A DNA stretch of 64,000 nt from Paenibacillus gyeongsangnamensis (GTDB lineage: Bacteria; Bacillota; Bacilli; Paenibacillales; NBRC-103111): positions 434,001 to 498,000 of the forward strand of contig NZ_JAQAGZ010000001.1 in the NCBI RefSeq assembly GCF_027533625.1, read 5' to 3'. The position numbers were made by a program, and so were the translations under genes. The notes beneath the pieces were generated by a model. It worked only from the letters and a program-made list of their open reading frames with translations. It was not told where the DNA came from and made no database searches. Below, in pieces: positions 46,909 to 58,387 of this stretch. The stretch's first letter is position 1. The number at the start of each line of letters is the position of its first letter.

Positions 46909-47170
46909 CTCCAAATGGCCCGGAAGTCCACTATGTACGACACACCGTCCGTAGTGTGGAGTTTAGCGACCCGAGGTTCACTACAAGTGATCTTGGGTTC
47001 ACTAAACACGGTAGATACGCAGCATAAGAGGGTCATAGTGAACCACCGGTCTCTACAAGTTAACCCAGGTTCCTCCAAATGGCCCGGAAGTTCACTACAG
47101 CGCAGTATACCGTCCGCAGCCTGGAGTTTAGCGACCCGAGGTTCACTACAAATGATCTTGGGTTCACTAA
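46909..47170. repeat. Pair of ~97-bp direct repeats
   Basis: Copy 1 is 46909-47005 and copy 2 is 47073-47170. Both start CTCCAAATGGCCCGGAAG, share GGAGTTTAGCGACCCGAGG, and end GATCTTGGGTTCACTAA, with most differences in the middle 30 bp. Each contains several GTTCACTA words like those at 31.3-31.5 kb. No gene in the region. Confidence 0.85.
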
Positions 47171-47235
47171 CCAACAGCCTGGGGCTATCAAGCCCGATTC
47201 TTCAGAGGATTCTTTAGAAATGGAGGAAGCGAACG

Positions 47236-47656
47236 ATGCCATGGACAAAGAATGATTACCCGCCATCCATGAAAAACCTGGAGGCATGGGTGCGGAACAA
47301 GGCGGTCGAGATTGCCAACGCTCTGCTGGATGACGGGTAAGAGGAAGGCCGGGCGATTGCGATCGCAACCGCCAAGGCCGAGGAGTGAGACGAGAACCAT
47401 CCGGAGCACGGCCACAGCGAGCATGAGCTCGAAACGCACGCCGGTCAGAGGAGCCGCGCCAGGTTCCCTCTCCATGTCGTGCCTGACGAAGAGGGCTGGG
47501 CGGTTAAGGAAGAAGGGAAGGATGAGCCGCGATAGCTGTCGGGTGCAAAAAGAAAAGGCAACCCGCAAGACCAAGGAATGGGCTTCCGAGGCCGGTACGA
47601 GCGCCATTATTCACCGCAAGGACGGTAAGGTGCAGACATCGCACCGGTACAGTTAA
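47236..47656 (+). pseudogene. Decayed ydaT-like (DUF2188) gene
   Basis: ATG 47236 opens MPWTKNDYPPSMKNLEAWVR, the conserved beginning of YdaT-type proteins. It then meets TAA where EEGRAIAIATAKAEE continues, TGA right after that, and, after EGWAVKEEGKDEPR, a TAG plus a one-base frame change. Beyond the change, KATRKTKEWASEAGTSAIIH and [13 protein letters not shown] match the DUF2188 end of the family. Three lesions make a working protein unlikely. Its final TAA overlaps the dapL stop on the other strand. Confidence 0.8.
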
Positions 47657-48801
47657 ACCGGCTGTTCCGACTTCCAGGTCAGGAAGCGGGACAGCAGGCC
47701 GATGGCGACGTCAATCGCCGCTTCGTCCGGCTCCAGCTTCGCATGATGCAAGCCGTACGGCGTATTGACGCCAAGCCAGAACATGAAGCCGGGGATATCC
47801 TCCAGAAAATAGCCGAAGTCCTCTCCGGTCATCGCTTCCGTGCATTCGATCAACTGCACCCGGTCCTGCTGCGTGCCCCGGATCCAATCCATGAATTCGC
47901 CGGTCAGCTTTGCTTCGTTAAACACCTGGCGGTAGTTGGAGCCGTAGTCGATCGAGGCCCGGCAGCCGAACCCGGCTTCAATGCCTTGAACAAGCGCTTC
48001 GATCCGTGACTTCACGAGGCTCATCGTCTCGGCGGACAGCGTACGGATGGTGCCTTCGAGGCGAGCGTTCTCGGCGATAATGTTCTGTTTCGTGCCGCCC
48101 TCGATCTTGCCGATCGTAATGACAGCGGAGTCGAGCGGGTTCACGTTGCGCGAAATAACCGTCTGCAGCTGGCCGACCAACTGGCAAGCGGCGATCACCA
48201 TATCATTGGCGTTATGAGGGAAAGCGGCATGTCCGCCTTTGCCTTTCAGGTCGATGAACAGCTCGGACGTGTTGGCGAACAGGATGCCGGGCTTCGTTGC
48301 GATCGTCCCTACCGGATATTCCGGAGCGATATGCAGAGCGAAGATTTCGTCCGGCATCCAGTCCCGCAGCTCTTCCGCCTCCAGCATCGGCTTGGCCCCC
48401 CCTGGACCCTCTTCCGCAGGCTGGAAGATGAAGGTCAGGTCGTCCCGGATCGGATTCGCGGCGAAATGCGTCAGTACGCCTAGACCGATGGACATATGCA
48501 GATCGTGGCCGCATGCGTGCATGAAGCCGGGATGCGTCGAGCGGAAATCATAGCCGGTGTCCTCGGCGATAGGCAGACCGTCCATATCGGCCCGGTAGCC
48601 GTAACGGCGCTGCGGGTTCGTGCCCCGCACATTCACGAGAATGCCGGTCCGCCACGTGCGGACCTCGATGCGCTCTTGGGGCAGGGAAGCGAAGTAATCC
48701 AGCAGGAAGCGCTGGGTTTTGAATTCCTGGAAGCCCGGCTCCGGAATTTGGTGAAGCTGCCGGCGGATAGCGGCGAACGAGCTTATGGCTTGTACGGACA
48801 T
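47653..48801 (-). CDS. dapL: N-acetyldiaminopimelate deacetylase
   Basis: Zinc-dependent M20-family hydrolase that removes acetate from N-acetyl-LL-DAP to give LL-DAP (YkuR in B. subtilis). From ATG 48801 the product has 382 residues, close to YkuR. Metal-binding motifs are [11 protein letters not shown] and [10 protein letters not shown], with [15 protein letters not shown] and a central dimerisation domain. AAGGAGG lies eleven bases before the ATG. The frame extends to 48846 but has no ribosome site there. Follows dapH on the same strand. (The symbol dapL is also used for an unrelated aminotransferase; the deacetylase is meant here.). Confidence 0.9.
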   Translation of the reverse strand: MSVQAISSFAAIRRQLHQIPEPGFQEFKTQRFLLDYFASLPQERIEVRTWRTGILVNVRGTNPQRRYGYRADMDGLPIAEDTGYDFRSTHPGFMHACGHDLHMSIGLGVLTHFAANPIRDDLTFIFQPAEEGPGGAKPMLEAEELRDWMPDEIFALHIAPEYPVGTIATKPGILFANTSELFIDLKGKGGHAAFPHNANDMVIAACQLVGQLQTVISRNVNPLDSAVITIGKIEGGTKQNIIAENARLEGTIRTLSAETMSLVKSRIEALVQGIEAGFGCRASIDYGSNYRQVFNEAKLTGEFMDWIRGTQQDRVQLIECTEAMTGEDFGYFLEDIPGFMFWLGVNTPYGLHHAKLEPDEAAIDVAIGLLSRFLTWKSEQPV

Positions 48802-48847
48802 CAAGAGTAAAGCCTCCTTTTTGTTTGCGGCGGAAAAGGTATACACG

Positions 48848-48874
48848 AAAGGCCCGGCGGGCTGCCGAGCCTTT
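48848..48874. terminator. Hairpin between dapH and dapL
   Basis: AAAGGC (48848-48853) pairs with GCCTTT (48869-48874), plus inner GGC/GCC. Only short T tracts flank it on either strand. It may reduce readthrough from dapH into dapL. Confidence 0.5.
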
Positions 48875-48895
48875 GTTTTGCTAACGTAACGGAAA

Positions 48896-49609
48896 TTACA
48901 GTGTGCGAAGGTCTTTCAAAATTTCGGTTTTGGATTTCGTTTTGTCGTCGACTTTCTTGATGACGCGGGCCGGCGTACCAGCTACGACCGTGTATTCCGG
49001 CACATCCTCAACCACAACCGCGCCTGCGGCTACCACGGAGCCTTTGCCGATGCGTACGCCTTCCAGTACGACGGCGTTCGCGCCGATCAGCACGTCATCC
49101 TCTACGACAACCGGCTGGGCGGAAGGCGGCTCGATGACGCCTGCGAGGACGGAGCCTGCGCCGATGTGGCACATATTGCCGACTTGCACGCGGCCGCCGA
49201 TGACGACACCCATGTCGATCATGGTGCCGGAGCCGATGGATGCGCCGATGTTGATCACCGCGCCCATCATGATGATCGCGTTGTCGCCGATGCCGACCAT
49301 CTCGCGGATGACGGCGCCCGGTTCGATGCGGGCATTGATGTTTTTGAGGTCGAGCAAAGGAATCGCCGAATTGCGGCGGTCGTTCTCGACGACGAAGTCT
49401 TCGATGGCGCCTTTATTCGCTTCGAGCACGGCTTGAATGTCGGACCATTCGCCGAACACGACGCCGCTGTTGCCGGAAATAAACGATTGAACGCCGGCTC
49501 CGAAATCGACGGAGGCGAGATCGCCCTTAACGTATACTTTAACGGGAGTTTTCTTCTTGCTGGTCTTGATCAGGTTGATGACTTCTTCGGTATTCATTTG
49601 AATCGACAT
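48896..49609 (-). CDS. dapH: Tetrahydrodipicolinate N-acetyltransferase
   Basis: Acetylates tetrahydrodipicolinate with acetyl-CoA, the first step of the acetylase DAP branch (YkuQ in B. subtilis, ~236 residues). The 237 residues have an N-terminal alpha-beta part and a left-handed beta-helix of hexapeptide repeats ([20 protein letters not shown], then GAGSVLAG and [20 protein letters not shown]). ATG 49609 follows AAGGAGAGG. It heads a leftward dapH-dapL pair that makes the MurE substrate together with patA. Confidence 0.94.
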   Translation of the reverse strand: MSIQMNTEEVINLIKTSKKKTPVKVYVKGDLASVDFGAGVQSFISGNSGVVFGEWSDIQAVLEANKGAIEDFVVENDRRNSAIPLLDLKNINARIEPGAVIREMVGIGDNAIIMMGAVINIGASIGSGTMIDMGVVIGGRVQVGNMCHIGAGSVLAGVIEPPSAQPVVVEDDVLIGANAVVLEGVRIGKGSVVAAGAVVVEDVPEYTVVAGTPARVIKKVDDKTKSKTEILKDLRTL

Positions 49610-49702
49610 GAGGGTTTTCCTCTCCTTCGGGTTATACTATGGCATGCCGTGGACCGTTTCGCCTCTTGCTTCAAGCAACCGGACAACTCACGAACTACAT
49701 CT

Positions 49703-49731
49703 TTTATAGCATAAAATTGCAGGTTCCACAA
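49703..49731 (-). promoter_or_regulatory. SigA promoter for dapH-dapL
   Basis: On the minus strand, TTGTGG (49731-49726), 17 bp and TATAAA (49708-49703). The start would be near 49696, about 87 nt before dapH. It is back-to-back with the pyr promoter 40 bp away. Confidence 0.6.
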
Positions 49732-49769
49732 TCCTTGGGAGGGGCAAGCCGATACCTGATCGACACCTA

Positions 49770-49798
49770 TTGACATCGGCCGCCGGACATGGGATAAT
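49770..49798 (+). promoter_or_regulatory. SigA promoter of the pyr operon
   Basis: TTGACA (49770-49775), 17 bp and GATAAT (49793-49798). Start near 49805, giving a long leader with the PyrR attenuator. Confidence 0.85.
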
Positions 49799-49827
49799 GC
49801 TCGTAACTGAATAGCACCTTTAAAATC

Positions 49828-49985
49828 AGTCCCGTGAGGCTGGCAAGGTGAACGTAAGAATGGAACGGGTATACCCGGACGCCGCACAGCTTGGCTCGAG
49901 AAGCTTAAGTCGGCTGCGTCCAAGCAGGTAGCCTGTTCTGCTCTGGTGTACGCGAGACCTTGCCGAATACGGCAAGGTCATTTTT
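49828..49985 (+). promoter_or_regulatory. PyrR-dependent transcription attenuator
   Basis: CAGTCCCGTGAGGCTG (49828-49843) matches the PyrR-binding loop core TCCNGNGAGG. GGCAAGGT (49842-49849) can pair with ACCTTGCC (49958-49964) as antiterminator. The terminator is GACCTTGCCG (49956-49965) with CGGCAAGGTC (49970-49979) and TTTTT. When UMP is plentiful, PyrR should hold the first hairpin and let the terminator form. This is the only attenuator seen in the operon. Confidence 0.88.
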
Positions 49986-49987
49986 CG

Positions 49988-50091
49988 GTTGATAAGAATT
50001 TATAAGTTTTTCGCAACTTATAGCTTCGCATCAACCTTGATAAACGTGCTGGTCCTTGTAAGACAAGGACGGCATAGCCGTTTATCCTGGT
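49988..50091 (+). repeat. R1 repeat, copy 3 (in the pyr leader)
   Basis: Begins directly behind the PyrR attenuator T-run with GTTGATAAGAATTTATAAG and ends TTTATCCTGG, 50 nt before pyrR. It keeps all pairing: GTCCTTG/CAAGGAC, CGGC/GCCG, and GATAAACG (50039-50046) with CGTTTATC (50079-50086). Confidence 0.85.
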
Positions 50092-50105
50092 TAGCCTCAC
50101 ACTAG

Positions 50106-51619
<1,514 letters not shown>

Positions 51620-51713
51620 GACGGCAAGGAAGGCGTGGCAGATTAGCGCTGGTCCGAAGCGTCGGGAGCGGCAAACGAAAATTAGCAACAAATGAAGAGA
51701 AGCGGAGGTTCCC

Positions 51714-53000
51714 ATGGGAATTTGGATAAGAAATGCTAGCGTCATTAAGGATGGCAACGAGCTGGAGAAGAAGCACGTGTTAGTGGAAGACGGAAAAATC
51801 TCCCGAATCATCGAAACGGACGGCGGCAGTGCGGATTTGACAGGCCACGAGGTCGTCGAAGCGGACGGCAAGCTGTTGACCGCCGGTCTGATCGACATGC
51901 ACGTGCATCTGCGCGAGCCGGGCTTCGAGCATAAAGAAACGATCGCGACCGGCACCCGGTCGGCGGCGCGCGGCGGCTTCACGACGATCGCTTGCATGCC
52001 GAACACCCGCCCGGTGATCGATACGGTAGAGACGGTCAAGTACGTCCTGGATAAAGCGCAAACCGAAGGCGTCGTGCGCGTGCTGCCCTACGGCTGCATC
52101 ACAAAGAACGAGCTCGGCCGCGAGCTGACGGATTTCGAGGCGCTGAAGGAAGCGGGCGTCATCGGCTTCACGGACGACGGAGTCGGCGTGCAGAGCGCGC
52201 AAATGATGAAGGACGCGATGGCGAAGGCCGCTTCCATCGGGCTGCCGGTCATCGCGCACTGCGAAGATAACACGCTGGTCGAAGGCGCGGCCGTCACGGA
52301 AGGCGCGTTCGCGAAGAAGCACGGGCTGAAAGGCATCCCGAACGAATCCGAAGCGATTCATGTCGGCCGGGATATTCTGCTGGCCGAAGCGACCGGGGTA
52401 CATTATCATGTGTGCCATGTGAGCACGGAGCAGTCGGTGCGGCTGATCCGCCAAGCGAAGCAGATCGGCATTAAAGTAACGGCGGAGGTTTGTCCGCACC
52501 ATCTGCTGCTCTCGGACGAAGATATCCCGGGCGTGGACGACGCGAATTGGAAAATGAACCCGCCGCTGCGTACCCCGCGTGACGTACAGGCCTGCATCGA
52601 AGGGCTTGTCGACGGCACTCTGGACATGGTCGTAACGGACCATGCACCGCACAGCGCCGAAGAGAAAGCGCGCGGCCTTATGCTGGCTCCGTTCGGCATC
52701 GTCGGCTTCGAGACGGCGTTCCCGCTGCTCTATACGAAGTTCGTCGCGACCGGACAATGGACGCTGCAGTTCCTCGTAGACCGGATGACGAAGACGCCGG
52801 CCGAAGTGTTCGGATTGCCATGGGGACGCTTGGCGGAAGGCGCCGCCGCGGATCTGACGCTGATCGACCTGGAGACGGAGAAGGCCGTCGATCCGGAGGA
52901 GTTCGCTTCGAAGGGCCGCAACACCCCGTTCACGGGCTGGAAGCTGAAGGGCTGGCCGACGCTGACGATGGTGGAAGGCAAGACGGTGTGGTCCGAGTAA
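51714..53000 (+). CDS. pyrC: Dihydroorotase
   Basis: Zinc enzyme that closes carbamoyl aspartate to dihydroorotate. The 428 residues are a class I amidohydrolase: HVHLREPG near residue 62 gives two zinc-binding histidines, with CMPNTRPV, IAHCEDN, and VVTDHAPHSAEEK with the catalytic aspartate. ATG 51714 has AGCGGAGG upstream. It stands 94 bp after pyrB with no terminator between. Confidence 0.95.
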   Translation: MGIWIRNASVIKDGNELEKKHVLVEDGKISRIIETDGGSADLTGHEVVEADGKLLTAGLIDMHVHLREPGFEHKETIATGTRSAARGGFTTIACMPNTRPVIDTVETVKYVLDKAQTEGVVRVLPYGCITKNELGRELTDFEALKEAGVIGFTDDGVGVQSAQMMKDAMAKAASIGLPVIAHCEDNTLVEGAAVTEGAFAKKHGLKGIPNESEAIHVGRDILLAEATGVHYHVCHVSTEQSVRLIRQAKQIGIKVTAEVCPHHLLLSDEDIPGVDDANWKMNPPLRTPRDVQACIEGLVDGTLDMVVTDHAPHSAEEKARGLMLAPFGIVGFETAFPLLYTKFVATGQWTLQFLVDRMTKTPAEVFGLPWGRLAEGAAADLTLIDLETEKAVDPEEFASKGRNTPFTGWKLKGWPTLTMVEGKTVWSE

Positions 53001-53087
53001 TCGAAGCGAATCGCCGCCCTGACATAGCATAAAAAACATTAGTTCTATCACATAAGGTTTTACTTCAGAAAAGGGAGTGACTCAAAC

Positions 53088-54263
53088 ATGCAGGCAAGAT
53101 TGTTGTTGGAAGACGGTACGTTGTTTACCGGCAAATCGTTCGGAAGCGAAGGCGACTCGGTCGGCGAGGTCGTTTTTAATACAGGGATCACGGGTTATCA
53201 AGAGGTGCTCTCCGATCCGTCCTACTGCGGACAAATCGTAACCATGACGTACCCGCTGATCGGCAACTACGGCATCATCCGCGACGACTTCGAATCGATC
53301 CGGCCGTTCATCCATGGATTTGTGGTACGGGAGCACGAGGACGTCCCCAGCAACTGGAGAGCGGAATATTCGCTGGGCAGCCTGCTGAAGGAGTACGGCA
53401 TCATCGGGATCAGCGGCATCGATACCCGGATGCTGACGCGCCGCATTCGCCACCAAGGCGTCATGAAGGGCATTCTGACGACATCGAACAAGCGCGTGGA
53501 AGAGCTTCTGGAGCAGTTGAAGGCTGCGCCGCTGATGACCGATCAAGTGTCCCGCGTATCGACGAAGAGCGTCTTCGCCTGCCCGGGAACAAGAGAGCGG
53601 ATCGTCCTCGTGGACTTTGGTTCGAAAAGCGGAATTCTCCGCGACCTGACGAAGCGGAATTGCGATGTAGTGATTGTCCCTCAAGACGCGACCGCAGATC
53701 AAATCCGTCGCCTGGCGCCGGACGGCATCCTGCTGTCCAACGGCCCTGGGGACCCGAAGGATGTACCGCATGCAGCCAAAATGATCGCCGAGCTGCTCGG
53801 TGAGTTCCCGATCTTCGGCATCTGCCTCGGTCATCAGCTGTTCGCGCTTGCAGGCGGAGCGGATACCGAGAAGCTGAAGTTCGGCCACCGCGGCGGCAAC
53901 CACCCGGTGAAGGAACTGAAATCCGGCCGCTGCTACATCACCTCCCAAAACCACGGCTACACGGTGAATGAGGAGTCCATTGCAGGCACGGACCTGGAAG
54001 TGACGCACATCAACAACAACGACCGCACCATCGAAGGACTGCGGCACAAGAAATATCCGGCGTTCTCCGTGCAGTATCATCCGGAGGCGGCTCCTGGCCC
54101 ATTCGATTCGAGCTACCTGTTCGACGAATTCCTTGACATGATCCGGGAGCATAAAGCGAATCATCACGCCGCACCGAAGCAGGCTCAAATCGCCGCCGCT
54201 TACCAAAGCCGGAACGCGGCTGCAAACGTATCGAAAGGAGAACTTCACTATGCCGAAAAATAA
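53088..54263 (+). CDS. carA: Carbamoyl phosphate synthase small subunit
   Basis: Glutaminase subunit that feeds ammonia to CarB. The 391 residues begin [19 protein letters not shown]. The class I amidotransferase domain has [12 protein letters not shown] with the nucleophile Cys246 and [10 protein letters not shown] with the catalytic histidine and glutamate. The C-terminus carries a ~30-residue Ala/Gln/Lys-rich tail beyond the usual end. It overlaps carB by 14 bp. Pyrimidine-operon copy (pyrAA in Bacillus). Confidence 0.95.
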   Translation: MQARLLLEDGTLFTGKSFGSEGDSVGEVVFNTGITGYQEVLSDPSYCGQIVTMTYPLIGNYGIIRDDFESIRPFIHGFVVREHEDVPSNWRAEYSLGSLLKEYGIIGISGIDTRMLTRRIRHQGVMKGILTTSNKRVEELLEQLKAAPLMTDQVSRVSTKSVFACPGTRERIVLVDFGSKSGILRDLTKRNCDVVIVPQDATADQIRRLAPDGILLSNGPGDPKDVPHAAKMIAELLGEFPIFGICLGHQLFALAGGADTEKLKFGHRGGNHPVKELKSGRCYITSQNHGYTVNEESIAGTDLEVTHINNNDRTIEGLRHKKYPAFSVQYHPEAAPGPFDSSYLFDEFLDMIREHKANHHAAPKQAQIAAAYQSRNAAANVSKGELHYAEK

Positions 54264-57200
54264 TACACTCAAGAAGATTCTCGTGATCGGCTCCGGCCCG
54301 ATTGTTATCGGACAAGCCGCCGAGTTCGACTATGCCGGTACGCAGGCTTGCCAGGCTTTGAAAGAAGAAGGCTTCGAAGTCGTCCTCATCAACAGCAACC
54401 CGGCCACGATCATGACGGACACGAACATGGCCGACAAAGTCTACATCGAGCCGATTACGCTCGACTTCGTTACGCAAATCATTCGTCAGGAGCGTCCGGA
54501 CGGACTGTTGCCTACGCTTGGCGGCCAGACAGGCCTGAATATGGCGGTTGAGCTTGCCCGTGCCGGCGTGCTTGAGCGCGAGAACGTGAAGCTGCTCGGC
54601 ACCCAGCTGACGGCGATCGAGAAAGCCGAGGACCGCGACCTGTTCCGCGAGCTGATGCGCGAGCTGGAGCAGCCGGTGCCGGATAGCACAATCGTGACGA
54701 CAGTGCAGGAAGCGGTCGATTTTGCAAATGAGATCGGCTATCCGATCATCGTTCGTCCGGCCTACACGCTGGGCGGCACGGGCGGCGGCATCTGCGCGAA
54801 CGAGGCGGAGCTGCTCGAGACGGTATCCTCCGGGATCCGCTACAGCCCGATCGGCCAATGCTTGATCGAGAAGAGCATCGCGGGCATGAAGGAAGTCGAA
54901 TATGAAGTGATGCGCGACGCGAACGATAACTGTATCGTCGTATGCAACATGGAGAACTTCGATCCGGTAGGCGTTCATACGGGCGATAGCATCGTCGTTG
55001 CGCCGAGCCAGACGCTCTCCGACCGCGAATACCAAATGCTGCGCTCGGCTTCGCTGAAGATCATTCGCGCGCTGAACATCGAAGGCGGCTGCAACGTGCA
55101 GTTCGCGCTCGATCCGCACAGCTTCCAATACTATGTTATCGAAGTGAACCCGCGGGTGAGCCGCTCTTCGGCGCTCGCCTCGAAAGCGACGGGCTACCCG
55201 ATCGCCAAGATGGCGGCGAAGATCGCGATCGGCTACACGCTCGACGAGATCGTCAACCCGGTTACGGGCCAAACGTATGCCTGCTTCGAGCCGACGCTCG
55301 ACTATATCGTATCGAAAATTCCACGCTGGCCATTCGACAAGTTCACGGCGGCGAACCGCAAGCTCGGCACGCAAATGAAGGCGACCGGCGAAGTGATGGC
55401 GATCGGCCGTACGTTCGAGGAGTCGATCCACAAAGCGATCCGCTCGCTCGAAATCGGCGTGCACCGCTTGTACCTGAAGGATGCCGAAGGTCTCGACCAG
55501 GCGACGCTGGAGCAGCGCCTCGCCAAGCCGGATGACGAACGGATCTTCCTGATCGCCGAAGCGCTACGCCGCGGCTATACCGTGCAGCAGATCAACGATC
55601 TGACCAATGTCGACTGGTGGTTCCTGCATAAGTTGGAAGGGCTCATCTTGTTCGAGAAGGAGCTGCAAGCGGCCGAGCTGACGCAGGAGCTGCTCTACGA
55701 AGCGAAACGCAAAGGATTCACCGACCGTGCGATTGCGGAAATCCGCCGCCTGGTGGCAGGTCTGAGCCACACGGACGAAGCGGAAGTACGCTCGTACCGG
55801 CTCGGCTTCAACCTGAAGCCGGTATACAAAATGGTAGACACGTGCGCGGCCGAGTTCGAGGCTTCGACTCCTTACTACTACTCGACTTACGAGACGGAAG
55901 ACGAAGTCAAAGAAACGTCGAAGCAGAAAGTCGTCGTTCTTGGCTCCGGTCCGATCCGGATCGGCCAAGGGATCGAATTCGACTACTCCACGGTGCACGC
56001 CGTGTGGGCGATTCAAGCCGCAGGCTACGAGGCAGTCATTATCAACAATAACCCGGAGACGGTGTCGACGGACTTCAATACATCCGACCGCTTGTACTTC
56101 GAGCCGCTGTTCTTCGAGGATGTCATGAACGTGATCGAGCGCGAGCAGCCGATCGGCGTCATCGTACAGTTCGGCGGTCAAACGGCGATCAACCTGGCCG
56201 CTCCGCTGGCCAAAGCCGGCGTTCGCATCCTGGGTACCGATCTCGAAAACATCGACGCGGCGGAGGACCGCAAGAAGTTCGAAGCGCTGCTGCGCGAGCT
56301 GAACGTGCCTCAGCCTCCGGGCGGCACGGTCACATCCGTCGATCAAGCGGCAGGCATGGCCTCCCGATTCGGGTATCCGGTGCTGGTGCGTCCGTCTTAT
56401 GTCCTCGGCGGCCGGGCGATGGAGATCGTCTACTCCGACGAAGAGCTCCTGAGCTACATGGAGTACGCCGTGAAGATCAATCCGGAGCATCCGGTGCTGA
56501 TCGACCGCTACATGCTCGGCAAGGAAGTGGAGGTCGACGCGATCTGCGATAAGGAAACGGTGCTGATTCCGGGCATTATGGAGCATATCGAGCGGGCCGG
56601 CGTTCACTCCGGCGACTCGATCGCGGTTTACCCGACGCAGACGGTATCCGAAGAACTGAAGCAGAAGATCATCGATATTACGACCAAAATCGCGCGCGGC
56701 CTCCAAGTGGTCGGTCTCGTCAACATCCAGTTCGTCATCTATAAGGACGAAGTGTACGTGATCGAGGTCAATCCGCGCTCCTCGCGGACCGTACCTTTCC
56801 TGAGCAAGGTGACGAAGATTCCGATGGCGAATGTCGCCACCCGCGTCATCATGGGCGAGAAGCTGAGCGACATGGGCTACCAGACGGGCCTTTGGCCGGA
56901 AGAACAGTACGTCTCCGTGAAGGTGCCGGTCTTCTCCTTCGCCAAGCTGCGCCGAGTAGACACGACGCTCGGACCGGAGATGAAATCGACCGGCGAAGTC
57001 ATGGGCCGCGACCTCACCTTCGCGAAGGCGCTCTACAAAGGCTTGATCGGCTCCGGCATGAAGGTGCCGCCAACAGGCGCGATCATCGCAACGGTAGCCG
57101 ACAAGGACAAAGCGGAGGCAACGGAGATTCTTCGCGGCTTCGGCAAGCTGGGCTACAAGATCGTCGCTACCGGCGGTACGGCCAAAGCGCTCGAGGAAGC

Positions 57201-57459
57201 GGGGCTTAACGTAACCCGCGTGAACAAGCTGAGCGAAGGCTCGCCGAACATTCTCGACCTGATCCGTAACGGCGAAGCGCACTTCGTAGTGAACACGCTG
57301 ACCAAAGGCAAGACGCCGGAGCGCGACGGCTTCCGGATCCGCCGCGAAGCGGTGGAGAACGGCGTGGTCTGCATGACCTCCCTGGATACCGTAAAAGCGC
57401 TGCTGCTCGTGCTGGAGACGATTTACTTCCAATCCACGCCGATGCCTGCACATCACTAA
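54250..57459 (+). CDS. carB: Carbamoyl phosphate synthase large subunit
   Basis: Makes carbamoyl phosphate from bicarbonate, ammonia and two ATP. The 1069 residues are two homologous halves, each opening with a GSGPI-type loop ([40 protein letters not shown]) followed by an ATP-grasp domain. A C-terminal MGS-like domain ([20 protein letters not shown], then ATGGTAKAL) binds effectors. ATG 54250 lies inside the end of carA, with GAAAGGAG upstream. Counterpart of pyrAB. Confidence 0.96.
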   Translation: MPKNNTLKKILVIGSGPIVIGQAAEFDYAGTQACQALKEEGFEVVLINSNPATIMTDTNMADKVYIEPITLDFVTQIIRQERPDGLLPTLGGQTGLNMAVELARAGVLERENVKLLGTQLTAIEKAEDRDLFRELMRELEQPVPDSTIVTTVQEAVDFANEIGYPIIVRPAYTLGGTGGGICANEAELLETVSSGIRYSPIGQCLIEKSIAGMKEVEYEVMRDANDNCIVVCNMENFDPVGVHTGDSIVVAPSQTLSDREYQMLRSASLKIIRALNIEGGCNVQFALDPHSFQYYVIEVNPRVSRSSALASKATGYPIAKMAAKIAIGYTLDEIVNPVTGQTYACFEPTLDYIVSKIPRWPFDKFTAANRKLGTQMKATGEVMAIGRTFEESIHKAIRSLEIGVHRLYLKDAEGLDQATLEQRLAKPDDERIFLIAEALRRGYTVQQINDLTNVDWWFLHKLEGLILFEKELQAAELTQELLYEAKRKGFTDRAIAEIRRLVAGLSHTDEAEVRSYRLGFNLKPVYKMVDTCAAEFEASTPYYYSTYETEDEVKETSKQKVVVLGSGPIRIGQGIEFDYSTVHAVWAIQAAGYEAVIINNNPETVSTDFNTSDRLYFEPLFFEDVMNVIEREQPIGVIVQFGGQTAINLAAPLAKAGVRILGTDLENIDAAEDRKKFEALLRELNVPQPPGGTVTSVDQAAGMASRFGYPVLVRPSYVLGGRAMEIVYSDEELLSYMEYAVKINPEHPVLIDRYMLGKEVEVDAICDKETVLIPGIMEHIERAGVHSGDSIAVYPTQTVSEELKQKIIDITTKIARGLQVVGLVNIQFVIYKDEVYVIEVNPRSSRTVPFLSKVTKIPMANVATRVIMGEKLSDMGYQTGLWPEEQYVSVKVPVFSFAKLRRVDTTLGPEMKSTGEVMGRDLTFAKALYKGLIGSGMKVPPTGAIIATVADKDKAEATEILRGFGKLGYKIVATGGTAKALEEAGLNVTRVNKLSEGSPNILDLIRNGEAHFVVNTLTKGKTPERDGFRIRREAVENGVVCMTSLDTVKALLLVLETIYFQSTPMPAHH

Positions 57460-57487
57460 TACCATTCATCCTTAGCACAGCATCCGC

Positions 57488-57516
57488 AGCTCCGGTCCGT
57501 CAAGGACCGGAGCTTT
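57488..57516 (+). terminator. Strong hairpin between carB and pyrF
   Basis: AGCTCCGGTCC (57488-57498) pairs perfectly with GGACCGGAGCT (57504-57514), followed only by TTG. The short U-tract suggests partial termination or an mRNA-end stabiliser; pyrF and pyrE downstream show no clear promoter of their own. Confidence 0.55.
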
Positions 57517-57618
57517 GCCGGGCAGAGGGTTCCTCGAAAGGGGAAGCCTTGCGCGGCAGGCGGAGCCTGTGCTAATCCTATGCTTAGGCGACTTAACCGA
57601 ATACAGGAGGCGATTGTT

Positions 57619-58341
57619 GTGGCATTGAAGCCCGAAGCGGCAGCACGGATCATGGTGGCGCTGGATTATCCCGCTGCAGAGCAAGCTGACAAGCTGGTTC
57701 GAGCCTTGGAGGGCATCCCATGCTGGATGAAGGTAGGAATGCAGCTGTTTTACAGCGCAGGGCCGGCCTTTGTAGCGGAGCTCAAAGCAAGAGGCTACAA
57801 GATCTTCCTCGATCTCAAGATGCACGATATCCCCAATACCGTCAAAGGCGGTGCGGAGAGCATTACCCGGCTGGGCGTCGACATGTTTAACGTTCACGCG
57901 GCCGGGGGCAAGCACATGATGGAAGCGGCCCTCGAAGGCGTGGACAAGGCGCTGAACGGCGGATCGCGTCAGCGGCCCCTCGTGATCGGCGTGACGCAGC
58001 TGACCAGCACGAGCCAAGCCGTCATGAACGGCGAGATCGGCATAGGCGGGAGCGTGGAGCAGGCGGTCGAACGATATGCCCGGCTGACACAAAGCGCCGG
58101 TCTGGACGGTGTTGTCGCTTCCCCGCTGGAAGTGCTGCGCATCAAAGAGGCCTGCGGGAAAGCTTTTCTGACCGTAACGCCGGGGATCCGGCCTGCGGGC
58201 GCGGAAATCGGCGACCAGTCGCGCGTCATGACGCCGGCGGAGGCTTTCGCCCAGGGTACGGACTATGTGGTCATCGGACGGCCGATTACGGCGGCTGACA
58301 ACCCGAGGGCCGCTCTGGAGGCCATCCTCGCATCCATCTAA
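57619..58341 (+). CDS. pyrF: Orotidine 5'-phosphate decarboxylase
   Basis: Last step to UMP. From GTG 57619 (CAGGAGG upstream) the product has 240 residues. The active-site segment FLDLKMHDIPNTV holds the Lys/Asp pair, and TPGIRP and GTDYVVIGRPIT form the phosphate site. The frame opens at 57580 but the extra residues precede the ribosome site. In B. subtilis pyrK and pyrD precede this gene; both are missing here. Confidence 0.95.
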   Translation: MALKPEAAARIMVALDYPAAEQADKLVRALEGIPCWMKVGMQLFYSAGPAFVAELKARGYKIFLDLKMHDIPNTVKGGAESITRLGVDMFNVHAAGGKHMMEAALEGVDKALNGGSRQRPLVIGVTQLTSTSQAVMNGEIGIGGSVEQAVERYARLTQSAGLDGVVASPLEVLRIKEACGKAFLTVTPGIRPAGAEIGDQSRVMTPAEAFAQGTDYVVIGRPITAADNPRAALEAILASI

Positions 58342-58387
58342 GTGATCCATTAAATGGAAAAAATATTGATTAATAAGGAGCGTTCCT

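Noticed and set aside
47188..47607. 139-codon minus-strand frame opposite the ydaT-like remnant
   Set aside because: The plus strand carries recognisable YdaT/DUF2188 sequence despite lesions; the minus frame has no ribosome site or family match.
55564..57465. 633-codon open frame on the minus strand opposite carB
   Set aside because: It is antisense to a clear carB, has no ribosome site or family resemblance, and such long shadows are expected in GC-rich genes with biased codon use. The same holds for the long minus-strand frames opposite oppA, pyrC, carA and murA.
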